A stretch of DNA of 64,000 nt from Acanthochlamys bracteata (taxonomy: Eukaryota; Streptophyta; Magnoliopsida; Pandanales; Velloziaceae). The translations under genes were made by a program, and so were the position numbers. The number at the start of each line of letters is the position of its first letter. Position 1 is the first letter of the stretch. Positions 1-13,500 of the stretch are shown here, piece by piece. The DNA is taken from assembly GCA_019914995.1 (NCBI GenBank), contig CM034135.1:5210501-5274500 (forward strand). Reading direction: 5' to 3'. Under the pieces are notes generated by a model that worked only from the letters and a program-made list of their open reading frames with translations, was not told the origin of the DNA and made no database searches.

Positions 1-3000
1 GCTTCTTTGTATGTCTGTTGCAGCCAAAGTCTTTATATGCATGCATGCTAGCGCCTGCCTCTTGAACCTGTTAGTTAATGTATTGGAATTTCCGATGCAA
101 GGGGTGTTCTTTGGGAAAAAACAAAATGTGCTTCAGTGGTAGGTAAGAAGGATATGCACTCCAAAGAGAATGCAACAATTGTAGAAATCCAATCATCAAT
201 TAAAGAGATGTGTAAATAACTAACCTCATTTAAATTAAGAAAGGTTGATAAAACAAACGATATACATGAGATAGTTAACTAACAGTGTCAATATCTTAGA
301 AATAAGATATTAGGAATCAGGTTGGTGAATTTATACAAACAAGGTACCACTTTCTCCATGGATTAGGTATCTCCTTATCCATAGAGTGGACCCAAGCCAA
401 GTCTTAAAGGTAGTAAATAACAATTAAATCCAGAAATCATTTAAACAAAGAGAGATCTATAAAGCAATATAAAGGAGCAACCACAAACCCTGAAGACAGC
501 TAAACAGGCTTTCAACTACTTTTCATAAACCCAAGTCATCTAAACTTTCCGGCTATGGTCCACCCCAAGTCCTACTTTTCAAATTTTCACACTTAGCTCT
601 CCAAAGTTTTATTTGAACAATTCTAAACTTTGATTTTCCGTGTTAGTAGCTCCATACTAGTAATGGTACAAATTCTCTACGTTAATTTTACTGAAGTGGA
701 AAAACTGATTTAAAATAGTATTTTTTGAATTTCTATGATCTCTTTTTCAGGAGTTCTTACCTCTTCAAGAAAACAACAACCACCTTTTTGCAGTAACTGT
801 TATGTAAAGCACAGCCCACCCATAGCAGTATTATGCTTATCTCCAGTTTTAAGTCTTCCATTCTTGTCTACCGTAACTCCCTTCGCCTACAACACCAACT
901 CATATATTAACATAACAAAATTCTTGCCATAAAAGATGGCTCCATCTTTCTCCACTCTGACCAGCAACTAGAAACTATTTTTTGATTGGAAAGTTCTCCG
1001 TACCCCTCCACCTCTACCTTCACTATTTCTGCCACCATGAGTTTAAAATGATTCACACTCCAAACTAGAACTCTGCTTGATTGATGAAAGTTGTTTAAAT
1101 CAAGATGTGTTACACACAGCCTCAAATACAAGTGGACAACAATCACAAAAAAACTGAGCAAAATAAGCAGGAACAAGTAAATTCAAAAGAGCAGGTGACT
1201 CAGCTAAGTCAGAAAACGACAGCTTCATGATTTGACTGATTGCATGCATATAAGAAAAGTTAGACACTCCAACGCACTCGCTGCATATGGGAGGACTTAC
1301 AAATATTATATCTACTGAGTGATGTTTTGCTGAATATAACTAAAGAAAGAATGCAGCCACCAGAGGTTAAAATAGGTAATAAGCCTAAATTTTGAACACA
1401 AACTAAGCACATAGAATGAATTATCTGCATCCCCACGAATTAGTCAGATATATGAATTTAAGCATAGGGGAACAGGTGATAAACCTGAGGAACTAACAGA
1501 ATCACAAAAGCAGTAGTTAGTTTCTTCAATCAAGTCATAGTAAACGTCTGCCATCCAAAGGAAGGTAACGCAAACTCTCTCCTTGGATGAGCACAGGGCT
1601 TAGTCAAGTAGAAGGTTTTGTTAATGTGCTTGAGCGGTATGGAGGAAGGAATGCAACTCTAAAAGAAGGCAACCATAGTTGAAAACAACCTAAATAGGCT
1701 ACTGTTACATAAGAAATTAATCATCAGGCATGGTGTCCTTTAGTAAGCGATGACCAGGTGGTCCAGATTTCAATTAAAAAAGGATGATTAAATAGGTAGG
1801 GTTTATGTGTTGATAACTAACCAATCTGCATTCCAAAAACCCCAACAGTTAAGCAACAACAAAAGAAATCAACAGGCTACTTAGCTAAGCAAAGAAGTGA
1901 CCACTTGATCGATTGAACAGATTTGAAAACATTGACGTTCCAATCAGCTCCATGTTAGGTGTTTCAACCTGAAATGATAAGTGATATGGTAAGAAACAGT
2001 AAGTATGCAAGTATAAATAAGTGAAATAGGATGTACAGGAAAAATAGACAACTTATCTGAGCAAGGAACAACTGCTTAAATTGTCTGGATTGCAAATAAT
2101 TGACTCTCGAACCAGCATTCTGTTGGTTTGGATAACCAGAAAACACAAAAAAAAGATAGGACAAACAATCACTATGCCAACAAACTGACCAAGTTAATTA
2201 ACAATGAATGGATTAAAAAGAGTAGGTGACTTAGCTAGGCAGGAGAATGAATGCTTCATGCTTGATTGCCTGCATTGAAGAAAATTAACACTTTAACTAG
2301 CCTATTTCCAGCATCACATGTATATAGAAATAAAAGGAGACCATACATGGACGACTCAGCAAACAAGCCACCAACAGAATGAACACAGTAGTGAAAACAA
2401 CAAGCTCAAAGACTTTCTACTTGTATCTATATTAAAACAGAAAATATCTCGTTCGATAACAAGGAAAACATTTAGTGACATAATAAAACAAAAGCTGCCT
2501 GGTTCTGATGTATTGACTTTTGAAGAAAATTATTAATGCAAAGAATAATGAAGCCAATCATAAAGAACAAATGACCTTTGAAATAGGATGGGAGAAACCG
2601 TACCTGAGATGGTCACTGGTAACAACCTGAATACCGACAAATGACTTCCACATTATCTAAAGTTACTGTTGTAGGTTGTACAAGACATGCAAACAAGATA
2701 AAACTTACTATATCAAGAGTTTATAGAAGCATATATGCTGCTACAAAATAACACATCTATAAGTCATAAATCAAACTACCTCTTCTGTAGATATCCTCCG
2801 ATCTCAGTTAATCAATAACTTCGAAAGAATCTTAACAATGAACTACCGTGAAAACTATGGGATCTAAGTAAACATCTATGCAGTTATCTGCAATCCTACT
2901 AAAGTGAAGATTTCAAATTAAAAAAAGATATCTTTTTTATGCTCTCGCTTTGAGTATACTAATTTAAAACGGCTTTACCAAACAATGTTTCCCCAAGAAA

Positions 3001-4400
3001 TGCCCTAACTATTTTACCCAAGCACTTCTTACTGGACAATAGATTTCACGATAAGCACACTTCAAGTCTAAAAGCAAGTAGAGCATGAAATGCTATTAGA
3101 ACATTGATAAAACGTGTCTTAGACCACTCACAATATTCTAGAAGTATATCACAGTAAGAAAAAAACAAGCTACAACATGAACTTTCGCAGAGACAATGTT
3201 TTAGGACCAAATATGATCACTCTCCTATGTACCACAAGCAATACTAGAAATGAAACATTAGGAAAGCACCAACGTAGAACTCTCAAACTTTATAGACTGA
3301 AAAGGTCAAACAATCTTTCTTCTTTGAAAGAGCAGCGCAATATCATGTGAAATTTATATACTGCAAAACAATTTCAAGGAAATGTTATGAGCTACACAAT
3401 TCCACTATCTATGAATTTCCCAACAAAAGTAGCGAACAAAATTCAATGCCAAAAGGATAGAGTAAAAACAATCCATATGCAAGAAAGCATAATAAGTTAA
3501 GCAGCAAGAAAAGGAATAAGAGAAGCACACCACTTACCTATGTAACGGAGCGACAACTTGTCCGTATTTGAAGATGTTGATGCTCAAAGCTAGCACTCTG
3601 CTTGGTTGACTATTGACGTTGCAAAAAATTGACACTCTATCAAGCAGGCAATGGTTTTGACAGCCTCAAACAGAAGGAATAATAGGAAAAACAATTACTA
3701 TGCCAAGAAACTCAGAAAATTAAGCACAAACAAGCGTATTCAAAAGAGCAGGTGACTTAGCTAAGCAGAAAACGACAGCTTCATGCTTAACAGATTGCCT
3801 ATATATAGGAAATGTTGACACTCCAACGCACTCGTTGCAGCTGCAAGAACTTACATGTTATATCTACTCAGTGACATTTTACCCAATATAACTAAATCCA
3901 ATGTAGCTAACAAAACTTAAAACAAGTAATAAGCCTGAATCTTGAACAGAACATAAGCACATAAAACGAATTATCAGCATCTCCACGAATTAGTTAGACA
4001 AATGAATGTATGCATGCGGGACCATGTGAAGCAAGGGATGCTTTTGAGAATGTTCTAAGAGTGGTAGGGAGGAAGGGACGCAATTCTAAAAGAAGGCAAA
4101 GATAGTTGAAAACAGCCATCAATTAAATAGCTACTCCTAGATAAGAAATCAATAAGCAGGCATGTGTGTTTTAGTAAGTGTTGATAGCTAACCAGCTGGT
4201 CCAGATTTAAATTAAGAAAGGATGATTAAGTATGCAGGGTATTTCTGTTAATAATTAACCAATCTGCATTTCATAAACAACAAGTTAAGCAACAAAAAAA
4301 TTATTCAAACAAGCACGCAACTTAGCTAAGCAAAGAAGTGACAACTTGAACGATTGAATGGGTTTGACCAGAATGGAAGTAACTAGACAAAAGAAACTTT
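1..4400. repeat. Old imperfect tandem duplication, non-coding
   Basis: No gene is recognised here. Two stretches align along most of their length: about 1190-1945 and about 3745-4385, some 2.5 kb apart and in the same orientation. Shared landmarks in order are a GCAGGTGACTTAGCTAAGC-like motif (about 1194 and 3752), an ACTCCAACGCACTCG motif (1267 and 3820), a CCACGAATTAGT motif (1432 and 3983), a GGTCCAGATTT motif (1760 and 4198) and a CTTAGCTAAGCAAAGAAGTG motif (1881 and 4321). Further partial copies occur around 2215-2300 and 3540-3660, and possibly 121-300. Divergence is high, with many small indels, so the duplication is old. It may be intronic or intergenic expansion left of the decayed genes. 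Confidence 0.7.
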
Positions 4401-7209
4401 CTTGTATGAATGGACGACTTCAATGATCTTGGATAAGGACAATTGTTTGTATCTTTCTCAACACTGCTCCTTATCGATGCTCACCATTTAAACACCTACA
4501 CACCTACACGAAAAGATGTTCAATAAATCAAGCTACCAACAAAAAACCCCTCAGTTTTACATGAAATGGCGTTCAAGTGATTAGTATAGCAATAAACATT
4601 CAGAAAAATTAGTACACTGTTGCGTAACCCCATCTTAAAGGATTTCCAACATCTATGCGACGAAGTATTTGATATATAGCCTTTACCAATCAGAGCCATC
4701 ACCAATATTCTGTTTGTGGTGAGAAAAATAAATTGGAAGCAATTGTATATCACTCACAAGTTTGCATATGAATATTTTACAAGTAATATATAAGCAATGA
4801 TAAAACAAACCAATAAAGCTCACTGGTTCCTATAGCGACTTATTAATTGACACACAAAGTAATATTGAGAATGATGCATATATTGGATAAAACACACAAA
4901 GTAAGGTTCAGTAGAGTGAGATATTTCGAAAGGGAACTATACTCCCAAGGAGCAGAAAACATTACCAGATAAGATATACGCACTTCAAGTTGTTCTATTT
5001 CACAGCAAACTTTGTACCACATCACTCTCCATCAACCAGTAGTAGTCACTACCGTACGTATCCACGTGTAGCGAGGGGAAACCCTAACAGACAGAAAGGA
5101 CACGGGATGAAGCTATAATGCAGAAAAAGGAAATCATCAGGAAATAGGTTTACCTGATATTCCGTTATTTCTAAGATTCTCTGCATGAGCAACCTCACTG
5201 AAAATGCCTCCCAAAGCATTTATTAACTAGCTACATAGCTATAGCAATGTAGCATAAGAATAAAAAATTAAAAAAACAAAGGAGCTTAGCTATAGTAAAC
5301 AAAAATAATAAAAGTAAAATTATGCAGTGTCTAATGGATATGATATGATGTGCACTTTAATGACTACTAAAGCAGCCCTCTAAACATTATGACTATTAAC
5401 ATATAGCGCACGTGCAGATATAAGATGCGTAATAACTAGAAATAATTAATAAATAAGGTGCTAGCTCATTCACGCTTTCCTAAGAATAAATAACCACCCT
5501 CCACAAAAAAAGTTCACTCTGCTATCTATATGTGGGGATTCAAATATAATCAAATGAAAGGCCTCAAGTACAAAGATTACCTAGCAGAACTAGGTCAAAG
5601 GAGCTACCCATTACAGTGTGGATTTTGCAGGCTGAAAAACAGAACCAACTATACTAGATTTTCGGTTCAATTTTCCTTCACTATAATTGCATAGCTCTTA
5701 CCATACAGATTCTACATAATTCAGATGTAACATCATACATATTGTCCTCATAGACATGCTTATCAGTAAAAGAGCTAGAGCTTTTAAATAACATCATTAC
5801 AGTCAACGGTGGCAATGCACGACGATCGACCAGCACCATTCATTTGACCCTGAACTGCCAAAACGATCCTCTTTATTTTGTTGTAAATAGACACCATCAC
5901 TAGCATATACTCCTGTTTAATAAGAAACTGATAGCACATATCTCCGTAAAGAAACTAAAATACAACACCACCAATACAATCTGTATAGTATAAAGCACAT
6001 TAAAACCAAAAAGAATTTCAGCACATAATTGTTTTTAACTTCAACTGCACCTTCAAGTGGTAGCATACCAGACAATGCTGTTTCTTTCCCTGGATCTAGA
6101 CCAACAGATCTTGATCATCTTCTCTGTGTGACGTAGAGAGAGAACATATACTTAACATGCTTACACAGTCCAATAAATTCAGCAGCCAACTAACACTTGG
6201 GTTAGTTATTAAAAGAACCATATGTTAGTATTGAAGGAAACAGACCAACTAAATTAAGGGATCAATTTCTCAAAAACAAATTCCTCTGATGCTAATGGCA
6301 GTGCTACCGCAATACATGCACCACAGATTAAATAAGCCAAAAAGAAATCTACAGGCTACTGCAGGTATTATTATATCAATCGCATTATAGAACATCACAC
6401 TATTGCCATAAAGAAATAAAACATCCTCACGATGACGTTTCTTTCAAACAAGATTTAGCAAATAGGAATGGAATATACCAAAACTAAAATTACAAATCAA
6501 CAAAACCAAAGGACTTGGCACGGCATGCTAGATAGAACAACTTATGCTATCTGTCGGCATATTGGACGAGTTCTGTAACAGTTATCGATCCTGCCATTGT
6601 CCAAGGAAAAGCATCCCTCTGAGAAAGCCTGCAAAACCAATATTAGTACCAATTCAATGCAAGAAAAGGGGCCTTAAGGTTTTCCAAATGTTAAAATTAA
6701 ATCCTACAAGAATTATCCAAGAAAGGATTTTTGGATGACTGAAAGATCGCTCTTCGTCAAGTGAATGAGCATGGTAACCAAGAAAACTTAAGAGGTTTTG
6801 AAGTGGTAGCATTTTAGAAAAGCACTTCCAATAGGAAAGGTTTTTGCCTAACTCCTAATAAAAGTAACAAAGAAAGATCACAATATGAATAAAGTGTAAC
6901 AACAACAAGCACAAGAGAATACATAGACAGAAAAAAGCATGCCAGAGGAACAAGAAGCAACACGTGCTCATTCTGACATAAAGATGAATCTTCAGCTGCC
7001 TACTTCTAAATCCTCATAGGAGATAATCCGACCACTATTTCCAAATACATATCCTTTCTAGCAGATTATTAAGGAACTAAAAATTATGTTATATACATAC
7101 ATACACATAAAATCATACTTAAATACGTACACACATATAACTACAAACAAATACCTTTTCTCTTCCACAAACTCCTTGGGAGGACCGTAGCTCTTCATCA
7201 GAGAGAAAG
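4401..7209. other. No gene recognised
   Basis: AT-rich sequence with only short random-looking ORFs. On the minus strand there are isolated splice-like signals, for example a GTAAAC donor just left of 5155 and a TTTTGCAG acceptor followed by a short open stretch around 6545-6635. None could be joined into a recognisable protein. These may be relics of the same decayed genes found further right. Confidence 0.5.
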
Positions 7210-7500
7210 TAGCCCCACGCCACGGTATCTACAACCTTACCTTACTGCAATTTGAGGACTTGAACATGCGCTGCCATCTTTGAGGTTGGCATAGAAAACC
7301 ACAAGCTGTTTGTCAGTTTGTAAGCCACAACCAACGACAAAGAAATCAACCAAAGGTACCAGGGACAAGCTGAGCATATTAGCCTCACAGTCCACCGTGT
7401 TAACCAAAAACAGACAGAATCCTTCACCAAGTGCATCCTAGAATGCATGCTCAATCAAATGAGAGAAGTTAGTACTTTGACAGAATGCTGCAGGTTTTGA
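7210..7500 (-). pseudogene. Open coding-like fragment, family not recognised
   Basis: One minus-strand frame is open for roughly 80 residues apart from one stop near 7441. Its composition is protein-like, with a run LSLVPLVDFFVVGCG followed by LVVFYANLKDGSACSS. A GTAAGG splice-donor-like site follows at its downstream end near 7236. I do not recognise the family. It lies directly downstream of the CDC20 relic on the same strand, so it may be part of the same block of decayed genes, or chance. Confidence 0.25.
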
Positions 7501-7697
7501 CTCCACCAACCGATCATCAAAAGACGAGTCCAATCCACTCAACTCTCCTCGAATTCAATAGATTCTGCAAGTGGCAAAAGGTTCTGCTCTGGCTACCTTT
7601 ACTGCTGGCTGTAAGTTATCCTTAAGCAGCCACCAGACTTGGAAGAAATTCCATGCAAACAGAAACAAAAGGTCAGAAACTGAATACCAATTGTAAA

Positions 7698-8944
7698 TCA
7701 AAATAAAAGCTGCTTAAGGATAGCTTGCATTGCTGGTGCCATGACGAGGTGCGTACGTGGCCAGTCACCCTCTGTTATCTTGGCCACAAAGGCTAACTTC
7801 CACAAAGTGAGTTGGGTCTCTGCGAACCCACAGGAAATCAGCAGCAGTCTCTCCTTGTTCCACAGCAAAGCACACACCTGTGAGCCGGTATCAATCCAGT
7901 TGAGGCAGGCACCTGTCTGTGTTCTCCAAATTTTGATGCACCAGTCATTCTCACCACCACCGAAAGCTAGTATGTTTCTCTGGAAGGGGCACAACGCGAG
8001 CACCTAGACTGCAGCTGCACGATGGTATGAAGCCAAGGGTTCTGATTGGCAGGTCCGAAAGAGCTCGAGGAAGACATTTTAAAAGGTCCCAGATGAGCAA
8101 AAGGTTATTATTGCCACCACTGGCTAGCTGTTTGCCAGAGCCTTACCACTTCAGACCACAGACCTCCCCCTGATGGCCATGGTAAGTAAGGACAACAGGA
8201 GACCGGATTCAGCCATCACTTTTTATGATCATGCCATCCATTCAGCACTAGTGGGTAAGCTGTTGTTCCAAGTGAGTGGTGCAGCACGAGACCGGCACAC
8301 CTTTGAGAGACGACACCTACATCATCATTACATTTTTAAGACAAAAATTAGCACACCAACAAGCTGCAAGCTGTTGAATACTAAGCACACTGAAATTTAA
8401 TGTCAGTGGCAGGGACAAGATACGCTCCAGAGTTTGTACAATACACGAGTAAATTGATTGGAATCAGAGAAAATATGCCTAAAAGTTACTCCTGAAGGAA
8501 TTGTAGATGCAGAAATTCTGTATGCATAGACAATCAGATGCAATGCCTTAAAATTGGTTAGAGAACCAAACAGAGCATGTATCAAACTAACAAGAATTGC
8601 AGAGAATAAGAACTAACCAATTGATTCGAAGATGTATAAACAACTACACTTCTGAGGAATACAAACCAAACAAGCAAGATGCCTGCCATCAAGAGCCCAG
8701 ATGATGCTAGTAACTAGACTGATGTCTTCTTCAACAGTCATTAGCTCAGATGCCGATCCATTTGATCGCATCCACAAGCAAATGGTGTTCTCCCACGGCA
8801 GTCAAAAGCACATTACTGATTCCCCATTCTAGAATACAGATTAGTTCAGGACAAATACGATTTGGAACTAAAGTTATCTTTATCGCAAGCACTGGGGCAG
8901 GGGTAACTTTATCCTTATTCAAACCTATGAACAGCTTCTGCACA
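7698..8944 (-). pseudogene. CDC20: CDC20-like WD40 pseudogene (APC/C activator)
   Basis: CDC20 is the WD40-propeller activator of the anaphase-promoting complex in the cell cycle. Minus-strand pieces follow the family order: a LEWGISNVL stretch near 8830, GSASELMTVEED then ALDGRHLA (about 8760-8670), an L-SSEV piece near 8650, a TWNN piece near 8280, IIKSDG-IRSPVV (about 8230-8190), CGLKW then GSGKQLASGGNNNLLLIWD (about 8160-8080), and the longest part at 8003-7750 with [32 protein letters not shown] and QLTLWK. Stops and frameshifts separate the pieces, and the last WD repeat and C-terminus are not readable. The N-terminal C-box region was not found. A 301-bp gap at 8317-8617 is bounded by GTTAGT and AG on the minus strand, so an intron seems to be kept and this is a decayed duplicate rather than a processed copy. 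Confidence 0.85.
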
Positions 8945-10573
8945 AAGCACTTTAAATGTGAAACCCCATCTTGACCCTATTTAATAGCATAAACAAGGAA
9001 AGAAAGGACCAAAACTAAATATTGGCATGAACAAGAATGAAGGGGATTGCAAGATAGATCAGACTATACGCAATGACTAGAAGAAAAAACTACTAAACGT
9101 TTAAATACAGCAGACATTCTGAACCAGCTCCCTTGGACAAACTGAAAGGTCTTCCTTTTTCAGCTGTTCTCAGTAACAGCTTCCTATGACACCTGCACTA
9201 TCAATCAATCGATCAAACAAGCAAAAGAGAAGGCAGGTAAAAAGAGGAGAACATGTATTACCACTAGCAGTCAAGTAAGATAACTAAACAGTTTTCCACA
9301 AGGAGGAAGCTTAAACTATTAAACTTAAACTGGAGGCAAATTATACCATATCCTGATATATCTAGAATTCATGTATCAAAAATTTTCAGATAGTACACGG
9401 AAATCAAAAGTCTAGGTAGTGACAAAAACAGTAAAAAAAGTCACTAGAATAAACCTTTCTAGTATCCATGTTACCTTCAAATAATTCCAGGAATAGTCTT
9501 GGTACTTTCAGTAAGAACCAAAATATTTATGTCAACAAACCAACTCCTCTTAGCAGCCAACTGCAAGTCCTAGTTCTTAATCATTTAATCTCTTAAGAAA
9601 TAAAAGCAACTGTAGAAATACCCAGAAGAAACCGTAATACTGAAAAAATCCCCTCTATGCTCTATCAAAGTGGTGAATATAGCATTACCAGAATTACTCA
9701 CTCATAAACGTTCAACGCCTATTACAACACTGTCAGAATTGATCAATTAAAAGCATTAGTACCTAACAAGGTCAACTAACATAGCTATGCACACAAGGAC
9801 TAGTGAGATATATTCACACCATGACTTTTAAAAAATGTTAATAGTGCAGATTTCAATCCTTAGCATGATAACCATCAGCAACTAATATGATCTTTTGTCT
9901 GGACTTCTAATGTTATTAATATGCCTGCACTTTAACAGTGGGACCATTTAAATAATGAATAGAGCATTGATTTGTATATATTTTTTAAAATGTACAACAA
10001 TTAATCACAAGGAAAAAATGATATGGTATGATTTGAATTTATATAACGTACTTTCTTAAACCTCATTAAAATTTGTAATTTTAATAAATTACAAGAAGGA
10101 AGACTCATATGTGTTATTTCCTATAAACCGATACAAAACAAAAAACATTCGCTAATTTCCAAACTAAAATTTAGTATGTTTCTTTCAGTTGCGTCCTCAT
10201 AAAAAACTGCTCCCCATCAAGATTTTTTTTAGAGGACAACACAGACTTTAACAACTTACTAGCAGAACCGAAAAAAACAAGCAATACAACCTGATACTAA
10301 TATAGCCAGATCATCACGAAAACTACGGCAAGTACCAACAACTATGCAGGTAACCTAATCCAAGATACTTAAGTTCAAAATGATTTAGGATCATGCCAGA
10401 CCTTCGCAAAGTATATGCAAAGCATCTCTAAAGAATATATGAGAAAAACAAGTAGCTGCGCTAGATTAGAGAAACCAGTATGAGAAAACATGTTATGAAA
10501 GAATATGGCAAAGAACAGTAAAAAAGGCCACAATAGCCGTGCATGATACCATAAGCTACCAAGATTGTTATAC
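8945..10573. other. No gene recognised between the CDC20 and symplekin relics
   Basis: AT-rich with no sizeable ORF and no recognisable protein fragment on either strand. The C-terminal half of symplekin would be expected here if the relic to the right were complete. I did not find it. Confidence 0.5.
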
Positions 10574-13500
10574 CTGTGCAATCAAGAGACTTGACAGGAG
10601 AGAATCCGCCATCAAAAAATGTCTGAATCATCTCAGACTTTTGCTCAATTTCCAGAACAACATCTTGAAAAACCGCACTGTCTTTAGCATGACTACTGAC
10701 ATCTGACTTCTCTAAAATTTCTGTCTTTTGAACTTCATTCTTAGACATTACAGAAGGTGGAGAACATTATTGCAACAATTGTGTCTGAATCTGAGACAAC
10801 CGTGCCTGAGGAATAATCTGAACCAGTCTGTCTCCTTGACATTATCCAAGGATAACATCCTTGATTGTTGTCGAGCAGGCTCGGCAACTCGACCTGGATC
10901 GACACGACAAGGGTCTTAGAACCAAACATGTTAAATCTAGGTCACAAACAAATCAAAAGCAAATGTAGTTACAACACAGTTAGTGATATCAGTCCTCCAA
11001 ATCTTACCCTCCTAGGATCACGTTTTAGATCACCAGATGGTGTTGGATTTAGAGGAACATCAGAAGGTAAGATGCTTGCCCCAGTAGCTCCGCTACCATG
11101 TGTTACCAAATGAGATGATAATGCCAGGGTTGTGAAGTTGGGAGTAGCAGGCCCAATTTGTGATGGAAAGCTTGACCAAGTTGATTGAAAATTTGCAGTC
11201 TTGTTTAGTAGTGGAGCTGATTAAGGCTGTTAAAATTTTTTCATATTTTACATTACATATCCATCAGAAGACCTCAATGGATGTTTGAATGGAGAATCTC
11301 AAGCTATTGTACACCCCTATTTCCAGCTACTATCAGAGCACCACTCATTAGAATCATCTTATCTAGAGTGCTCTAGCTACTATAAACAAAAGCTGCTTCA
11401 GCATCTCCTTCGTGCACGAAGTCTGAAACCTAATCAGGCTTAGCTGAAATGAAGCTGGATTAAGCCTTGCTCTTTTAGATAATATCTCCTCAGACATTGT
11501 AGAACATTCATTAACTTAGCAAGGGTGTCTTTTCATCGTCTAATCTCCAGATACGAATAACTGGCCAAAAGTATCTGGATACCTAAGCTTAGAAGATAAC
11601 AACCATCTTATAAAATAGAAGCAATTTTCCAACCATTATTAAATAATGCAAAACTAGATAGCTAACCTTAGAAGGTCTTGTATCAAGAAGATTACATTCA
11701 GTATTTCCTCACAGCCACTCCATTTGTTGTATAACTTGCCCAGTCGCTCCCCAAGATTCATGGAACGCAAAGTTCCCATCAGCTTGTTTCTCGACTACAA
11801 TATTGAGGGGAAAAAACAAACAATGACTTCAAATTGTGTCATTAAAGAAGCTGAAAGCACAGTAAGTCACACAAAGCAAAAGCAAAAGCAAAAGCTATAA
11901 GTTCGTTCTTAAGCTACAAACTATGACAAATGAGATTAGTGAAGATGGTTTCTGTAACTGTTATGTCCCAAGTCATTCTAGTATGGGTTGAAATCTGAAA
12001 GTCCACTTATGAATCAAGATCTAACGAGATGCTGGAACTAATATGCAATGAACCATACATAGGCAATTAGGTAAGAACTCAAGTATTCCTGAAAAAGAAA
12101 GAAAGAAATAAAGAAAGAAACCAAGAGAGAAAGAGAGGGAGTGAGAGCTCGGACATATAAGCTAGACTTAATACAACAAGAATTTCAAGCGAAAAACCCC
12201 TGAAGCTAGACTTAACACAAAGGGGGAACCAACAGGTCATATCACCAGATGCATAGTAAAGTTACATGAAGTAGCTAAACAACACAGAAGACTAACTGCG
12301 AGAATTGTATTGCATGAATAAAATAATAGAGACTACACTGGAGGAAACATCTGCAATAAGTTACAGCACACTGGAAAAACCAAGGGTCTTACCTCAATGA
12401 TTGACGGATGCTGCTCCTAAGCAGAAGATACTCTTGTGGGTCAGTCTTGCAGGCATTCCTAAAAACAGGAACAGTGATACTGAAAAGTGTATTCATTGTA
12501 AAAACAGCATAAACACAAGAATATCCAGTATATGATAAGACATAAGTTCAATGATTTACATAAGTTACAGGACCTTTTAATGAGAAATTTTCATGCATAT
12601 CCAACCACAATATCAACCGTCACAAACTGAATTCATATTTGATATTCTCTGTAATTAAGTCAATAATCAAGAGCACAAAATACATAAAGATCTAGACAAC
12701 ATCAGTGCACAGAGAGAAATATCATTGATCTGCCAAGGAGCTATATTTTGCTCATTGAAGCAGATTAGTTCATATTAAGTATAACAAAGCACTTCAATAA
12801 GCCAAGTGGGTCCTGGAAACTATATAGCACAATCTTGCACTTCAATTAAATTGAATCTGTTACATCCATTACTGCTGATATTTTTCGGCATTTAACTTTT
12901 ATTTTTATTTTATCAAAAGGAGCATGGTGTACTATAGTGGCAAAAGGAAAATATATAAACAGAATGTGGCACAATATGATAACCTCACCAGTTTACCGCT
13001 GTTATTGTAAGGGAACCATGATAATACTAGCTGATTGCAACAGATCCAGCAACAAACTAATGATTTTATTTCCCTGTGATATGTTAAAAATATGTTTCTT
13101 GCCTGTAAAGAAAGCTTCAAAATATGCGGCACATTTAGACAAGATTGCTGCCTGCCAAGCATAACAAACCAAAATAAGCCATAGGAGAATACCTCGCGCA
13201 GAAAAAACCTCACCAAGAGCTGAAAAGTAGAACACAGGTGTCAAGAAAGTTTATAGCGAGAACCTTAGTACAAACAAAACGAGCCTGGAGACCAAACAAA
13301 TAGGGAAGTTATAACAACATATTGATCACAAATCAAAGAATTGGAAGAATTTACCAAGCATAGGTCACCAAATAAAAGGGTTTTAAAAAATCATCACAAT
13401 TCACAATGATACGATAAGGCCATGAACTTTCCCATTACTATTCTTGTCCAACTTTGAATTGAAGGAACCAATACATGCAGCATGTGTATCTCACAATGCC

